Numbered from the stretch's first letter, positions 35,770-45,761 are shown. The stretch is DNA of 64,000 bases from Arthrobacter russicus (GCF_031454135.1 NZ_JAVDQF010000001.1:2170001-2234000); one strand, 5' to 3'. Numbers and translations are program-made. Notes: a model not told the origin generated them from the sequence alone.

Positions 35770-37563
35770 TCAGCGTCCGGCTGCGTAGCCCTGCATGCCG
35801 CGTGGATTCGCTGCTGCGTAGAGTACTCCGTCGCCGGTCCGCCCGGCCACCGAGAGCCGGCCCAGGCCCCAATCGCCGGCGCGGGCCACCACGTGGCCGC
35901 GACGCTCCAACTTGGCAATGACGTCGGTGCCGATCCGGTCTTCCACGACAGCGCCGCCGGGCTCCCAGGTCCGCGGCCAGAATGAGCCGGCCAGCGACGT
36001 GGTGTGCAAAGCCGGGGCGTCGATGGCTTGCTGCGGTTCGTAGCCGCCGACGATGGTGCGCAGCAGATAGAGCAACTGCCACTGGTCCTGCTGATCGCCG
36101 GGGGAGCCTAACGCCGCGACCGCCCGGCCGTCTTTGAGCACCATGGTCGGAGTGAGCGTGGTGCGTGGCCGTTTGCCCGGCTCCAGGGTTGCCGGGCCGC
36201 CGGTTTCGAGCCAGCTCATCTGCAGCCGGGTGCCCAGGCAGAAGCCGATCTCCGGGATGTAGGGCGAGCTCTGCAGCCAGCCGCCGGACGGTGTCGCGGA
36301 GATGAAGTTCCCCCATTGGTCGACGACGTCGAGGTGGCAGGTGTCGCCCCGGGTTTCGCCGTTGGGCCGTATGGTGGGTTCGCCGACCCCGGCGCCCGAG
36401 CCGTCTATGTCGGAATTGGAATATTCGGTGCGCAGCGGCGGACGGAAGGCCTCGGTTCCGGCGACACGGCCGGGTCTGAATTCGTGGCTCGCGGTCTCCG
36501 CGATGAGCGTACGGCGCTGTGCGGCGTATTCCGGCGAAAGAAGTACGTCAAGCGGAATATTTTCGTCGTCGCCGTAGTAGGCATCCCGATCGGCGAAGGC
36601 GAGTTTTTGCGCCTCGAGGATGGTGTGGGCGCCCAACGCAGTCGAAGGGTCCAGCCGGTCATCGCTGAAGCCGGCCAGGATCTGCAGGGTTTGCAGGAGC
36701 ACCGGGCCCTGGCTCCAAGCACCGACTTTGGCGATCGTGTACCCGCGGAAATCGATGCTGACCGGACGTTCGTAGCCGGCTTCGAAAGCCGCGAAGTCCG
36801 CTGCGGTGATGACCCCGGAATGATCGCGGCCGGAGGAATGCCGGTGCGCAGTAGCGGCGAAATCGCCGGCGGCGCGGCCGGCTTGCTCGCGCCAGAGCGC
36901 CCGTGCGGCGTCGATCCCGGAGACCCGTGCACCGTGTGCGGCGTCGGCCAATCGCTGCAAGGTGCTTGCCCAGGCCGGATTCCGGACCAAATCACCGGCC
37001 TGCGGGACTTTCCCTTCCGGCAGCCATTGCGCGGCCGACGTCGGCCAATGCTCGAGGAAGAAATCCGAAACCGTCGCGATGGTGCGACAGACGCCGGCCG
37101 CAATCGGGTGCCCATCCCGGGCATAGCCGATCGCGTAGGCCAAGACCTCGGCCAAGTCCCAAGTTCCATGATCCCGCAACAGCAGGAGCCACGCGTCCAC
37201 CGCACCGGGGACCGCAGCCGCCAGAACGCCCGATCCGGGAATCAAGTCCAGCCCTTCGGCGAGGAAGTGTTCCCGGGTGGCCGCCGCCGGCGCCGGCCCT
37301 TGGCCCATCAATACCGTTGGCTGCGGATCGGCGCCGGAGACGAAGATCGCGGTCAGGTCGCCGCCGGGACCGTTCAGGTGCGGTTCGACCACGTGCAGTA
37401 CGAAGGCCGCCGCAGCTGCCGCGTCGAAAGCATTCCCACCGCGTTCCAAGACCGATTGCGCCGATGCGGTGGCCAACCAGTGGGTGCTCGCGCTCATGCC
37501 GAACGTTCCGCGCAGGGTCGGTCGGGTGCTGAAAGCCGGTGCGGGCGTGAAGGGCGGGTTCAT
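35770..37563 (-). CDS. Gamma-glutamyltransferase family protein (YwrD-like)
   Basis: 597 residues, no clear signal peptide, so probably cytoplasmic. It follows the Ntn-hydrolase layout: an N-terminal large-subunit part with HWLATASAQSVLERGGNAFDAAAAAAFVLHVVEPHLNGPGGD, then the autoprocessing site GDTCHLDVVDQWGNFISATPSGGW. The Thr of DTCHLD should become the N-terminal nucleophile after cleavage. LVSPGD-like LGSPGDQQDQWQ follows near the end. The Cys after the nucleophile and SATPSGG in place of the usual SLTQT mark the YwrD-like subgroup, whose substrate is uncertain. It could act on glutathione-like or other gamma-glutamyl compounds. Confidence 0.85.
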   Translation of the reverse strand: MNPPFTPAPAFSTRPTLRGTFGMSASTHWLATASAQSVLERGGNAFDAAAAAAFVLHVVEPHLNGPGGDLTAIFVSGADPQPTVLMGQGPAPAAATREHFLAEGLDLIPGSGVLAAAVPGAVDAWLLLLRDHGTWDLAEVLAYAIGYARDGHPIAAGVCRTIATVSDFFLEHWPTSAAQWLPEGKVPQAGDLVRNPAWASTLQRLADAAHGARVSGIDAARALWREQAGRAAGDFAATAHRHSSGRDHSGVITAADFAAFEAGYERPVSIDFRGYTIAKVGAWSQGPVLLQTLQILAGFSDDRLDPSTALGAHTILEAQKLAFADRDAYYGDDENIPLDVLLSPEYAAQRRTLIAETASHEFRPGRVAGTEAFRPPLRTEYSNSDIDGSGAGVGEPTIRPNGETRGDTCHLDVVDQWGNFISATPSGGWLQSSPYIPEIGFCLGTRLQMSWLETGGPATLEPGKRPRTTLTPTMVLKDGRAVAALGSPGDQQDQWQLLYLLRTIVGGYEPQQAIDAPALHTTSLAGSFWPRTWEPGGAVVEDRIGTDVIAKLERRGHVVARAGDWGLGRLSVAGRTGDGVLYAAANPRGMQGYAAGR

Positions 37564-37628
37564 ATCGCCAATCTACGCCGAAGCGGCAGTTTTCTTCGCA
37601 AGCACCTCGGGCAGCGCAGCAGTCCGGA

Positions 37629-39059
37629 TCAGGAGACGGCGAGCGTGAAGCTGCCGATGCTGCCGTAGTCGCTGTAGCCGTCGACCTGGGGATCGCCTTG
37701 GCCGACGCCGTCGATGGTCAGGTAATAGGTGCCGGGGGCCAGCGTCCCGCTGAGCTTGGCGTCGATTCCGGCGGCGGTGCTGCTCGCCGCTTTGGTGGCC
37801 ACCGGGTTGTTGGAGTCGAGCTGGGTGCCGTTGGCATCCAGCAGGCTCAGCTTGATGTCCAGATTGGCGCCCACCGCGGGCGGGGTCGCGGCGAAGGTGT
37901 AAGCTCCGGAAGCGCTGACCACCACCTTGTAGTAAGCCACGTCGGTCCTGCTCAGGATGGTTCCGTTGTAGCTGCTGCCTTTGGCCATCACGCTGGCGGA
38001 GGCGGTGCTGGTGCCGTGATTGGCCGGGATGTAGGACAGGCCGTGCCCGGCGATCACCGAAAGGTCGTCTTCCCTGTTGTTGGCGTCTTTGTAGTCGCCG
38101 TTGCTCCACTGGGACAGTGGTTTCCCGTAAGCGGCGCCCATGATCGGGGCCCAGATCCCCTGCCCGCGGGAATACGACCGCTGGCTGTCGCCGTCATGGC
38201 TCAAGCCGAGGTTGTGCCCGACCTCATGGGTGGCCGCTTCGGCGATATTGCTCGCGACATTGCTGAGGTTGCTGCTGAAGACCCAGGCCGGCTGGTTCTG
38301 GCCGTTGTTGGCACTGTTGAAGGTCCCCACATAGGCCACGCCGCCCACGCCGGGGCGGACGTCGGTGGTCGGCGTGATGACCACGTGCGAGCCGTAGACG
38401 TTGTCGCTTGCCGAGCTGCGGTTCAGCGCGGCGTCACCGGGGTCCGCGGTGGTGACGTCCACGTCGAAGACCGCGTAGTCCTCGGAAACCCGCTGCCAGG
38501 ACTCGATGATGGCCTTGCGTTCACTGTCGCTGAAGCTGCTCGGATCGCCGTCGGTGTCGAAGGGCTTGGCGTCATAGCTCGGGTGGCTGCTGTCGTTCCA
38601 CGCGGTTCCGGTGATCACGGCACCGTCGAAGTCGAGGAAAATCGTTTTCGTGGAACCCGGCCGGGAATGCAGTGCGAAGGCGTCGGCCGGGGCCGGGGCC
38701 GGGGCCGCCGCGCTGCCGGCGGCCGGAGCCGGGCGTTCGGCCGCGGAATCCGCCTTCTGCTGCGGGGTCAGGCTCGGTTCGACGAAGAACGGCGATCCTT
38801 GGCGGTCGATCCACAGGCCATTGTCGCCGCGGAGCAGATTCTTGAGCCGATCGACGCTCAAGCCGGATTTGGCCGAGGCGATGTTGAGCAGGCCGGGGCC
38901 TTTGGCCAGCGCGTCCTGGCCGGTGACTGCGTCCGGGCCGGCGGAGGAGCCGGTGACCGGTGCTGCATTGGCCAGTGGCACGTTGGCGATAGGAGCGAGG
39001 AGGAGGCCGATTGCCGAGGCGAGTACCGTGCCGGGCAGGATGAAGCTGCGCAATTTCAT
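37629..39059 (-). CDS. Secreted zinc metalloprotease with C-terminal pre-peptidase (PPC) domain
   Basis: 476 residues. Signal peptide to about residue 32 (ANA). A propeptide-like region rich in Ala/Pro follows, then a metzincin-type catalytic domain with HEVGHNLGLSHD (HExxHxxGxxHD zinc site) and a likely Met-turn APIMGAAY, and a C-terminal PPC beta domain (~375-476). PPC domains are often removed after secretion. No sorting signal, so it is released. It is an isolated gene with a 114-base gap to tgt upstream. Confidence 0.9.
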   Translation of the reverse strand: MKLRSFILPGTVLASAIGLLLAPIANVPLANAAPVTGSSAGPDAVTGQDALAKGPGLLNIASAKSGLSVDRLKNLLRGDNGLWIDRQGSPFFVEPSLTPQQKADSAAERPAPAAGSAAAPAPAPADAFALHSRPGSTKTIFLDFDGAVITGTAWNDSSHPSYDAKPFDTDGDPSSFSDSERKAIIESWQRVSEDYAVFDVDVTTADPGDAALNRSSASDNVYGSHVVITPTTDVRPGVGGVAYVGTFNSANNGQNQPAWVFSSNLSNVASNIAEAATHEVGHNLGLSHDGDSQRSYSRGQGIWAPIMGAAYGKPLSQWSNGDYKDANNREDDLSVIAGHGLSYIPANHGTSTASASVMAKGSSYNGTILSRTDVAYYKVVVSASGAYTFAATPPAVGANLDIKLSLLDANGTQLDSNNPVATKAASSTAAGIDAKLSGTLAPGTYYLTIDGVGQGDPQVDGYSDYGSIGSFTLAVS

Positions 39060-39173
39060 CAGAAGTTCCCTCGGGTAGAGTCGGGCGATGAGCCGATCCT
39101 ATGGGTTCCCTGTGATTCGGACAATGGAATTCACGGAACTCTCGGGATGCTCCGAGCTTGGCATCACCAAGCC

Positions 39174-40448
<1,275 letters not shown>

Positions 40449-40484
40449 TCAGCCCGGCGCGAGTCGTCCGCTTCGGTTCCGTTT

Positions 40485-40560
40485 TCGGATAGCTGGGCGC
40501 TCTTCGGATAGCCGTTTGACGTGCAAAACGCTATCCAAAAGACATGCGGCTATCTGAAAC
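40485..40560. repeat. Nested intergenic palindrome, GGATAGC type
   Basis: An outer arm TTCGGATAGC (from 40485) faces CGGCTATC (40546-40554) near the right end. Inside, GGATAGCCGTTT (40506-40517) faces AAAACGCTATCC (40525-40536) with one bulged base. It opens with the same TTTCGGATAGC as the palindrome at 50482. It lies in the gap between tgt and the zinc-transport operon. Confidence 0.8.
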
Positions 40561-40583
40561 GAGGGGCGGGCTCCGAAAAGTGT

Positions 40584-40608
40584 TAATGCGAATGAGAATC
40601 ATTAATGA
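40584..40608 (+). promoter_or_regulatory. Zur/Fur-type operator upstream of the zinc ABC operon
   Basis: AATGAGAATCATT at 40591-40603 is an inverted repeat (AATGA-GAA-TCATT) 46 bases before the binding-protein start. It shares the 11-base word TGAGAATCATT with the palindrome at 44944. The sequence resembles actinobacterial Zur boxes (TGAnAATCATTnTCA) in its left and central part; the right half is weaker. No Zur gene is in the window. Confidence 0.65.
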
Positions 40609-40648
40609 TTAGACTGTGCAAGTCGCCTACTTCGGAAAGCTCTGCCAG

Positions 40649-42217
40649 ATGCCCCGTTCATTCCCCGCCTCGCCTGCTCCCGGCCGGGCCATTGGCGCAG
40701 CGCTCGCTGTCCTGCTGCTGCTCTCTGGCTGCTCGGCCACCAGTACCTTCGACGCCGGCGATCACCGGCTCAAGGTGGTGGCCAGCACCGGGATCATCGC
40801 CGACTTGGCGAAAAACGTTGCCGGGAACCGGGCCGAAGTGCTGCCGCTGGTTCCCGAAGGAGCTGATCCGCACAGCTATGAGCCGACTTTGCGCGATGTC
40901 CGGAACATCGCGTACGCGGATGTCGCCTTCACCAACCACCTGCTGCTCGAAGAACACAACCTGATCAAATCGCTGGATGCCAATCTCCGCCCGGGAACCC
41001 CGAATATTTCCTTGGCCGAAGCGAGTGAAAAGTACGGGGCGCACATCATGCCGCTGCTGGAGAATCTGACCCTGGATACGATTTGGCTGGGTTTGCGGGT
41101 GCGCGGCGCCGGCACCGGGCTGGGCGCCGACCGGAACTCCGATGTGCTGCTCAGCGCGGTCTCGGTGGACGGTCCCGGAGCGTTGCTGGCCTACGGCACG
41201 GAGACCTTCGGCAAAACCGAGCTGTACTTCGACTCGACTGACGGGGTGTCGCCGGAGAAGGACCGGACTACGCTCCCGCCGGATGCGCACACGCATTTGA
41301 GCTGGGCCTTCACCGCACCGGGCATTTACCGGCTCACCGTCCAAGCGGACCTGAAAACCGCTGCCGGCACGCAGCGAATCGGCGAGCAGACTTTCAGCTT
41401 CGCGGTAGGCGTCAATCCGGCCGAGGCCGGCCCCGGGAAAAAGGTCCTGGGCAGCGGGCATGCCGATGTCACCGCTGATCTGGACCGCAAGGAACTGTAC
41501 CTCTACGCGGATCCGGAGGGCTCCGGAGATTACACGCAAAGCGAGTTCGACGCCGGCAATACCGTGATCGAAGTGCCCAACAAAGCGCTGCACGAAGTTC
41601 CGGCCGGGCCGGGTTACCGGTTCCTCGGTAGTTCCGGCGCCCAGGTCTACCAACTGCCGCAAGCGGTCCTGGGTAAGCACGTGCATGGCGAAATCGACCC
41701 GCATCTCTGGCAGGACGTCCGCAATGCCAAGGCCTATCTCGGCGTGATCAAGGACGCCTTGATCGCTGCGGACCCGGCCGGCCGGGAGGATTACACGCGC
41801 AATGCGCAGGATTATTCGGTCCAGCTCGACGAACTGGACCGTTATGTGGAAGCCAAGATCGATTCGATTCCGGAGGCAAACCGGCAGCTGATCACCACGC
41901 ACGACGCCTTCGGCTATTTCGCCGACCGGTACCGGCTCAAAGTCGCGGGTTTCGTGACCCCGAACCCGGCCACCGAGCCCAGTGTCCAGGAACGCCAGAA
42001 GCTGACCCAGACGATCCAGAATCTGCAGGTTCCCGCGGTCTTCCTGGAGCCGAATCTGCGGACCCGCTCCGCAACGCTGACCCAGCTGGCCGCCGAGCTG
42101 GGGATCAACGTCTGCAGCATCTACGGCGACAGCTTCGACCAGCAGGTCAGCACGTACCTGCAGATGATGCGGGCCAATGCCGATTCGCTCGCCAATTGCC
42201 TGAACCCGAGGCACTGA
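40649..42217 (+). CDS. Anchored-repeat ABC transporter substrate-binding lipoprotein, zinc type, with inserted surface module
   Basis: 522 residues. Lipobox LSGC with acylated Cys28. A cluster 9 (ZnuA/MntA-like) binding fold is split by an insert. First lobe: VVASTGIIADLAKNV and DPHSYEPT (ligand His75). Second part: EIDPHLWQD (His352), ITTHDAFGYFA (His418) and YGDSFD (Asp494). His at 418 rather than Glu points to zinc, not manganese. Residues ~143-342 are the insert: a 'C-half' with DAHTHLSWAFTAPGIY (His214, His216), then an 'N-half' with SGHADV. This is the reverse order of the module in the neighbouring surface proteins. The ATG at 40649 starts the signal peptide; GTG 40616 lacks a ribosome site. 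First gene of the locus. The family is recognised in databases as the anchored-repeat transporter; zinc is my inference. Confidence 0.88.
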   Translation: MPRSFPASPAPGRAIGAALAVLLLLSGCSATSTFDAGDHRLKVVASTGIIADLAKNVAGNRAEVLPLVPEGADPHSYEPTLRDVRNIAYADVAFTNHLLLEEHNLIKSLDANLRPGTPNISLAEASEKYGAHIMPLLENLTLDTIWLGLRVRGAGTGLGADRNSDVLLSAVSVDGPGALLAYGTETFGKTELYFDSTDGVSPEKDRTTLPPDAHTHLSWAFTAPGIYRLTVQADLKTAAGTQRIGEQTFSFAVGVNPAEAGPGKKVLGSGHADVTADLDRKELYLYADPEGSGDYTQSEFDAGNTVIEVPNKALHEVPAGPGYRFLGSSGAQVYQLPQAVLGKHVHGEIDPHLWQDVRNAKAYLGVIKDALIAADPAGREDYTRNAQDYSVQLDELDRYVEAKIDSIPEANRQLITTHDAFGYFADRYRLKVAGFVTPNPATEPSVQERQKLTQTIQNLQVPAVFLEPNLRTRSATLTQLAAELGINVCSIYGDSFDQQVSTYLQMMRANADSLANCLNPRH

Positions 42218-42275
42218 CCCCGCGGGTCGGAATCCCGGCCCGCCGATACCCGTCCGCAACCTAGAAAGCTGTCCC

Positions 42276-43232
42276 ATGAAACTGCTCGCCCTCCTCCTCG
42301 CCGGGAGTCTGGCCCTCGCCCCGTTCGCCACCGGCCGGTCCGGCTCGATTCCTTCGATCCGTCCGGCCGGGGACCTCGACCAGACCATTTCTGCCCAGGA
42401 GCCGGCGGTCGCCGGGCGCGCGGTGATCGAGCAGGGCCATGTCGACATCGGTCCGCGCTTCGACGGCACGGCTGCGGGCCAGGGCGGAACCGGGAATTGG
42501 CTCATTCAAATCCATGATTCTTCCGGGCCGCAGCCGGTGTGGCGGAACCTGCCCGACGTCGTGCTCAAAGTGGCGGATGCCGCGAAGCAGGTGGTCCCGG
42601 ACGATCCGAGCTATGCCTTCCTGGGCGCGACGCCGGGCAGTGAGGTCTATGTGGTGCCGCAGACCCAGCAGCAGGGCGTGGTCTGGGCCGGTTGGAATAC
42701 CCAGGACCCGCAGGTGATCACCGCGATCAAGCGCCAGGCCCGGTTGAGCCTGACCGGAGTGCAGGGTCCAGGCACGGTGATGATGTATCTGCAAAGCGGA
42801 AATCTGGGCCAACCGCAAGTGCTCTGGGATTCGCGCAGAACCGGCCAGCAGGACGTGTTCATGGATGCGAACGCGCACACCCATGCCAACTGGGTGTTCA
42901 GCACCCCGGGCATCTATTTCTTGTCCGTGGAGTTCACTGCCGAGCTCACCGACGGGAGCACCGCATCGAGCAAGCAGGTGCTCCGTTTCGCAGTAGGCTC
43001 GGCCACGGACCCGGAGCCGGGGTTCGCCCAGCTGGCTCTGGCGAGTAGCCCGGCTGCCGTGCCGGCCGGGTCGGCAGATCCGGCCGGCGGCCAGTTGCTG
43101 TGGGCCGCCGGCGGGGTGCTCCTGGCGCTGTTGCTTGCCGGGCTGCTCATCGGCTTGCTGCGCTCGATCGTTTCCAGCCGGCGGGCCAAATCCGAGGTGG
43201 AAGCCGTTGCGAAGCTGGGGCAGCAACGATGA
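42276..43232 (+). CDS. Membrane-anchored single-module surface protein (choice-of-anchor M / actinobacterial wall repeat type)
   Basis: 318 residues. Signal peptide (about 1-20), one module (about 48-245) opening with EQGHVDIG (His55) and closing with DANAHTHANWVFSTPGIY (His201, His203), with FLG...GSEVYVVPQTQQQG..W.GW in the middle. C-terminal helix ~273-297 and a basic tail keep it in the membrane; no LAxTG motif. It lies between the binding protein and the ATPase gene and overlaps the latter by ATGA. I infer that it captures metal at the membrane surface and hands it to the binding protein. Confidence 0.82.
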   Translation: MKLLALLLAGSLALAPFATGRSGSIPSIRPAGDLDQTISAQEPAVAGRAVIEQGHVDIGPRFDGTAAGQGGTGNWLIQIHDSSGPQPVWRNLPDVVLKVADAAKQVVPDDPSYAFLGATPGSEVYVVPQTQQQGVVWAGWNTQDPQVITAIKRQARLSLTGVQGPGTVMMYLQSGNLGQPQVLWDSRRTGQQDVFMDANAHTHANWVFSTPGIYFLSVEFTAELTDGSTASSKQVLRFAVGSATDPEPGFAQLALASSPAAVPAGSADPAGGQLLWAAGGVLLALLLAGLLIGLLRSIVSSRRAKSEVEAVAKLGQQR

Positions 43233-44032
43233 ACCGGCGGTCCGGAGCGGGGACTCCGGTGGATGAGGTCTTGGCGATCCGCGGCCTGCACGTGGAGTTG
43301 GCCGGCCGCAGGGTCGTCGACGGGGTGGATCTGCGCGTCGCCGCCGGTGAAATGGTGGGCCTGCTCGGCCCGAACGGCGCCGGCAAAACTACGATGCTCC
43401 GGGCGGTGCTCGGCCTGCTCAAGCGGTCCGGTTCGGTGGCGGTCTCCGGGCGGCCGATCGGCAAGGCCCGGGATCTGGTCGGATATGTGCCGCAGCGGCA
43501 CGAGTTTTCCTGGGACTTCCCGATCAGCATTGAAAACGCCGTGATGACTGGTCGGGTGGCCAGAATCGGTTGGTTCCGCCGCCCGGGGGTCACGGATTTC
43601 CGGGCGGTGCACGAGGCGATCGACAGGGTCCGGCTGGCCGATTTGGCCAAGCGGCCGGTCGGCGAGCTCTCCGGTGGGCAGCGCCAGCGGGTGTTGGTCG
43701 CCCGGGCGCTGGCGCTCAATCCCGAGCTGCTGCTCCTGGATGAGCCGTTCACCGGGTTGGACGTGCCGACCCAGGAGCTGCTCACCGGGCTGTTCGCCGA
43801 GTTGGCGGCAGAGGGCCGGGCCATTGTGATGACCACGCACGATCTCTACAGCGCGGCCCTGGAATGCAGCAGGCTCTGCCTCCTGGACCGGCGGATTCTG
43901 ATCGACGGCGAGCCGGCCGAGGTTTTGAACTCGGTGCATTGGCGCCGGCTGTTCGGCGCGAGAGTGCTGCTTCCCGGCGTTGCCGCGGATGTGGCGGCAA
44001 GCCCGGCCGGCGATCCGCGGGGGATCGCATGA
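43229..44032 (+). CDS. Zinc/manganese-type ABC transporter ATP-binding protein
   Basis: 267 residues. Walker A GPNGAGKTT, Q-loop region GYVPQRHEFSWDFPI, signature LSGGQRQR, Walker B LLLLDEP and the switch His in TTHDL. The Q-loop PQR followed by a Trp/Phe-rich stretch is typical of cluster 9 metal ATPases. The ATG overlaps the preceding stop, and its own stop overlaps the permease start, so the three are translated together. Confidence 0.95.
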   Translation: MNRRSGAGTPVDEVLAIRGLHVELAGRRVVDGVDLRVAAGEMVGLLGPNGAGKTTMLRAVLGLLKRSGSVAVSGRPIGKARDLVGYVPQRHEFSWDFPISIENAVMTGRVARIGWFRRPGVTDFRAVHEAIDRVRLADLAKRPVGELSGGQRQRVLVARALALNPELLLLDEPFTGLDVPTQELLTGLFAELAAEGRAIVMTTHDLYSAALECSRLCLLDRRILIDGEPAEVLNSVHWRRLFGARVLLPGVAADVAASPAGDPRGIA

Positions 44033-45006
44033 GTCCGCTGGATTTCCTCAATGACCTGGGCAACCCCACGCTCAGCTTCTTGCCCAAGGCCTTGCTGGTC
44101 TCCTTGTTCTCCTCGGTGATCTGCGGGGTGATCGGTTCCTTCGTGGTGCTGCGCGGCATGGCGTTCATCGGCGACGCGGTATCCCACGCGGTCTTCCCGG
44201 GCCTTGCCGTGGCTTTCGTGCTGCAAGGGAATCTGATGCTCGGCGGAGCCGCTGCCGGTGTGCTCACCGCGGTCCTGGTGGCGCTCTTTTCGCAGAACCG
44301 ACGACTCAAGGAGGACAGTCTGATCGGCGTGATTTTCGCCGCGGCTTTCGCGCTGGGCATCATCGTGATCTCGCGGGCTCCGGGCTACGCCGGCTCGTTG
44401 GAGTCGTTCCTGTTCGGTTCGATCACCGGCATCCCGGCCGAGGACGTCTGGACCGTCGGCATCGGCGGCGCGGTGCTGCTGTTGATCGTCGCGGTGTTCT
44501 ACAAGGAATTCGTCGCGGTGAGCGTGGACCGGGAGATGGCCAGGTCCGTGGGCCTGCCGGTGCTCTGGCTCGACATGGCGCTTTACGTCCTGGTGACGAT
44601 CGCCGTCGTGCTTTCCTTGCAGACGATCGGGAACATCCTGGTGCTGGCTTTGTTGATCACCCCGGCGGCGGCGGCCCGGCTGCTGACTGACCGGATGGGC
44701 CTGATGATGCTGATCGCCCCGTTGATCGGCGCGGCTTCGGCATTGATCGGGTTGTACATCTCCTGGAGCTTGGACCTCCCGGTGGGCGGCACGATCGTGT
44801 TGGTGGCCACCTCGCTGTTCGTCCTGGCTTGGCTGTTCGCACCGAAGCACGGCCTCTTGGGCCGGCTGACTGCGACGAAGAAAGTCCCGGAATCCGGCGG
44901 CGGAGGCCCCGCCTTTGACATTGCACTGGATCTGAACCAGGATGAGGTTGTTGAGAATCATTCTCAACAACCTCGCAACTCCGACGCTAGAAAGAGCGCA
45001 TTGTGA
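44029..45006 (+). CDS. Metal ABC transporter permease (ZnuB/MntB type)
   Basis: 325 residues with about eight to nine membrane helices. Family segments: GVIGSFVVLRGMAFIGDAVSHAVFPGLAVAF, FLFGSITGI and LQTIGNILVLALLITPAAAARLL. The C-terminal ~45 residues are polar and poorly conserved, and their codons contain the perfect 31-base Zur-type palindrome at 44944-44974. The last bases overlap the GTG of the next gene (GTGA). Confidence 0.93.
   Translation: MSPLDFLNDLGNPTLSFLPKALLVSLFSSVICGVIGSFVVLRGMAFIGDAVSHAVFPGLAVAFVLQGNLMLGGAAAGVLTAVLVALFSQNRRLKEDSLIGVIFAAAFALGIIVISRAPGYAGSLESFLFGSITGIPAEDVWTVGIGGAVLLLIVAVFYKEFVAVSVDREMARSVGLPVLWLDMALYVLVTIAVVLSLQTIGNILVLALLITPAAAARLLTDRMGLMMLIAPLIGAASALIGLYISWSLDLPVGGTIVLVATSLFVLAWLFAPKHGLLGRLTATKKVPESGGGGPAFDIALDLNQDEVVENHSQQPRNSDARKSAL
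44944..44974 (+). promoter_or_regulatory. Zur-type palindrome inside the 3' end of the permease gene
   Basis: 15-base perfect arms around a single central base (44959). The core TGAGAATCATTCTCA (44952-44966) matches the actinobacterial Zur-box pattern TGAnAATCATTnTCA at every defined position. It lies 29 bases before the GTG of the secreted module protein and could control a second, internal promoter for that gene and the giant surface protein. Confidence 0.78.
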
Positions 45007-45680
45007 CTATCAGCAAAACCTTTGAATCCGCCACACCCAGCAAGCAGAAGTTCTTCCGGACCGGTTTGGCCAGCACCGTCTTCGCCGGCATCGCGGCACT
45101 GAGCCTGGCGGTCGGCGCACCGGCCCAGGCGGCCACCGCCGTGATCTCCGAAGGACACATCGACATCGCCCGGGCGTCGATCAGCGCCAACGGCAAGAAC
45201 CTGGTCCTGGGCACCAACGACGAGTTCCACGGGAACTATTACACCGCGGCACAGGTCGGCGACGTCGAGTTCGACGTCAGCAAGAAGGAAGGCGGCAACT
45301 GGATCATCCCGGCCACGCAAACCGGCAACGAGCTGTTCACCGGGTTCGCTGGTTCCGGCAACGAAGCCCCCGGTGAAGCGTCCGGAGAGCAGGGCCTGTA
45401 CAACAAACTGTCGGCTGGCGACCATGTGAAGTTCACGGTCGTCCCGGCGGCCGGCAACCCGGGCACGGTGCGCCTGGACTTTCCGGCCAGCACCGGCGTC
45501 GTGACCTCGGGCAACAGCTACACCGCGGCGCTCAAAGCCAATGAGGACGAAGCGTTCCATGCGCACCCGAAGTGGACCTTCAGCGCCAAAGGCACCTACC
45601 TGGTGACCATTTCGGCAAGCAACCCGGAGAACAAGGTCGGTGCTTCCAGCCCGATCACCGTGAAGTTCGTCACCAAGTAA
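45003..45680 (+). CDS. Secreted single-module protein of the zinc locus (no anchor)
   Basis: 225 residues. Signal peptide cleaved near AQA-A (43). One compact module opens SEGHIDIA (His52) and closes DEAFHAHPKWTFSAKGTYLV (His186, His188). Unlike its neighbours it has no C-terminal helix or sorting motif, so it should be released or held by other proteins. The GTG start at 45003 overlaps the permease stop and follows GAAAGAG. The Zur-type palindrome lies just upstream. I infer a soluble metal-capturing (zincophore-like) role. Confidence 0.8.
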   Translation: MTISKTFESATPSKQKFFRTGLASTVFAGIAALSLAVGAPAQAATAVISEGHIDIARASISANGKNLVLGTNDEFHGNYYTAAQVGDVEFDVSKKEGGNWIIPATQTGNELFTGFAGSGNEAPGEASGEQGLYNKLSAGDHVKFTVVPAAGNPGTVRLDFPASTGVVTSGNSYTAALKANEDEAFHAHPKWTFSAKGTYLVTISASNPENKVGASSPITVKFVTK

Positions 45681-45694
45681 TCAGCCCTCCATGC

Positions 45695-45731
45695 GGTTGC
45701 GGGGCCGGACCTGCCGTCCGGCCCCGCAACC
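45695..45731 (+). terminator. Strong GC hairpin between the two distal zinc-locus genes
   Basis: 16-bp perfect arms (GGTTGCGGGGCCGGAC, 45695-45710; complement 45716-45731) with a 5-base loop in the 81-base gap after the secreted module gene. No T tract follows, so it could be a partial terminator or an mRNA 3'-end stabiliser favouring the secreted protein over the giant one. Confidence 0.65.
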
Positions 45732-45761
45732 GGCCCGTTCACCGACGTCGGAAAGCATCCC

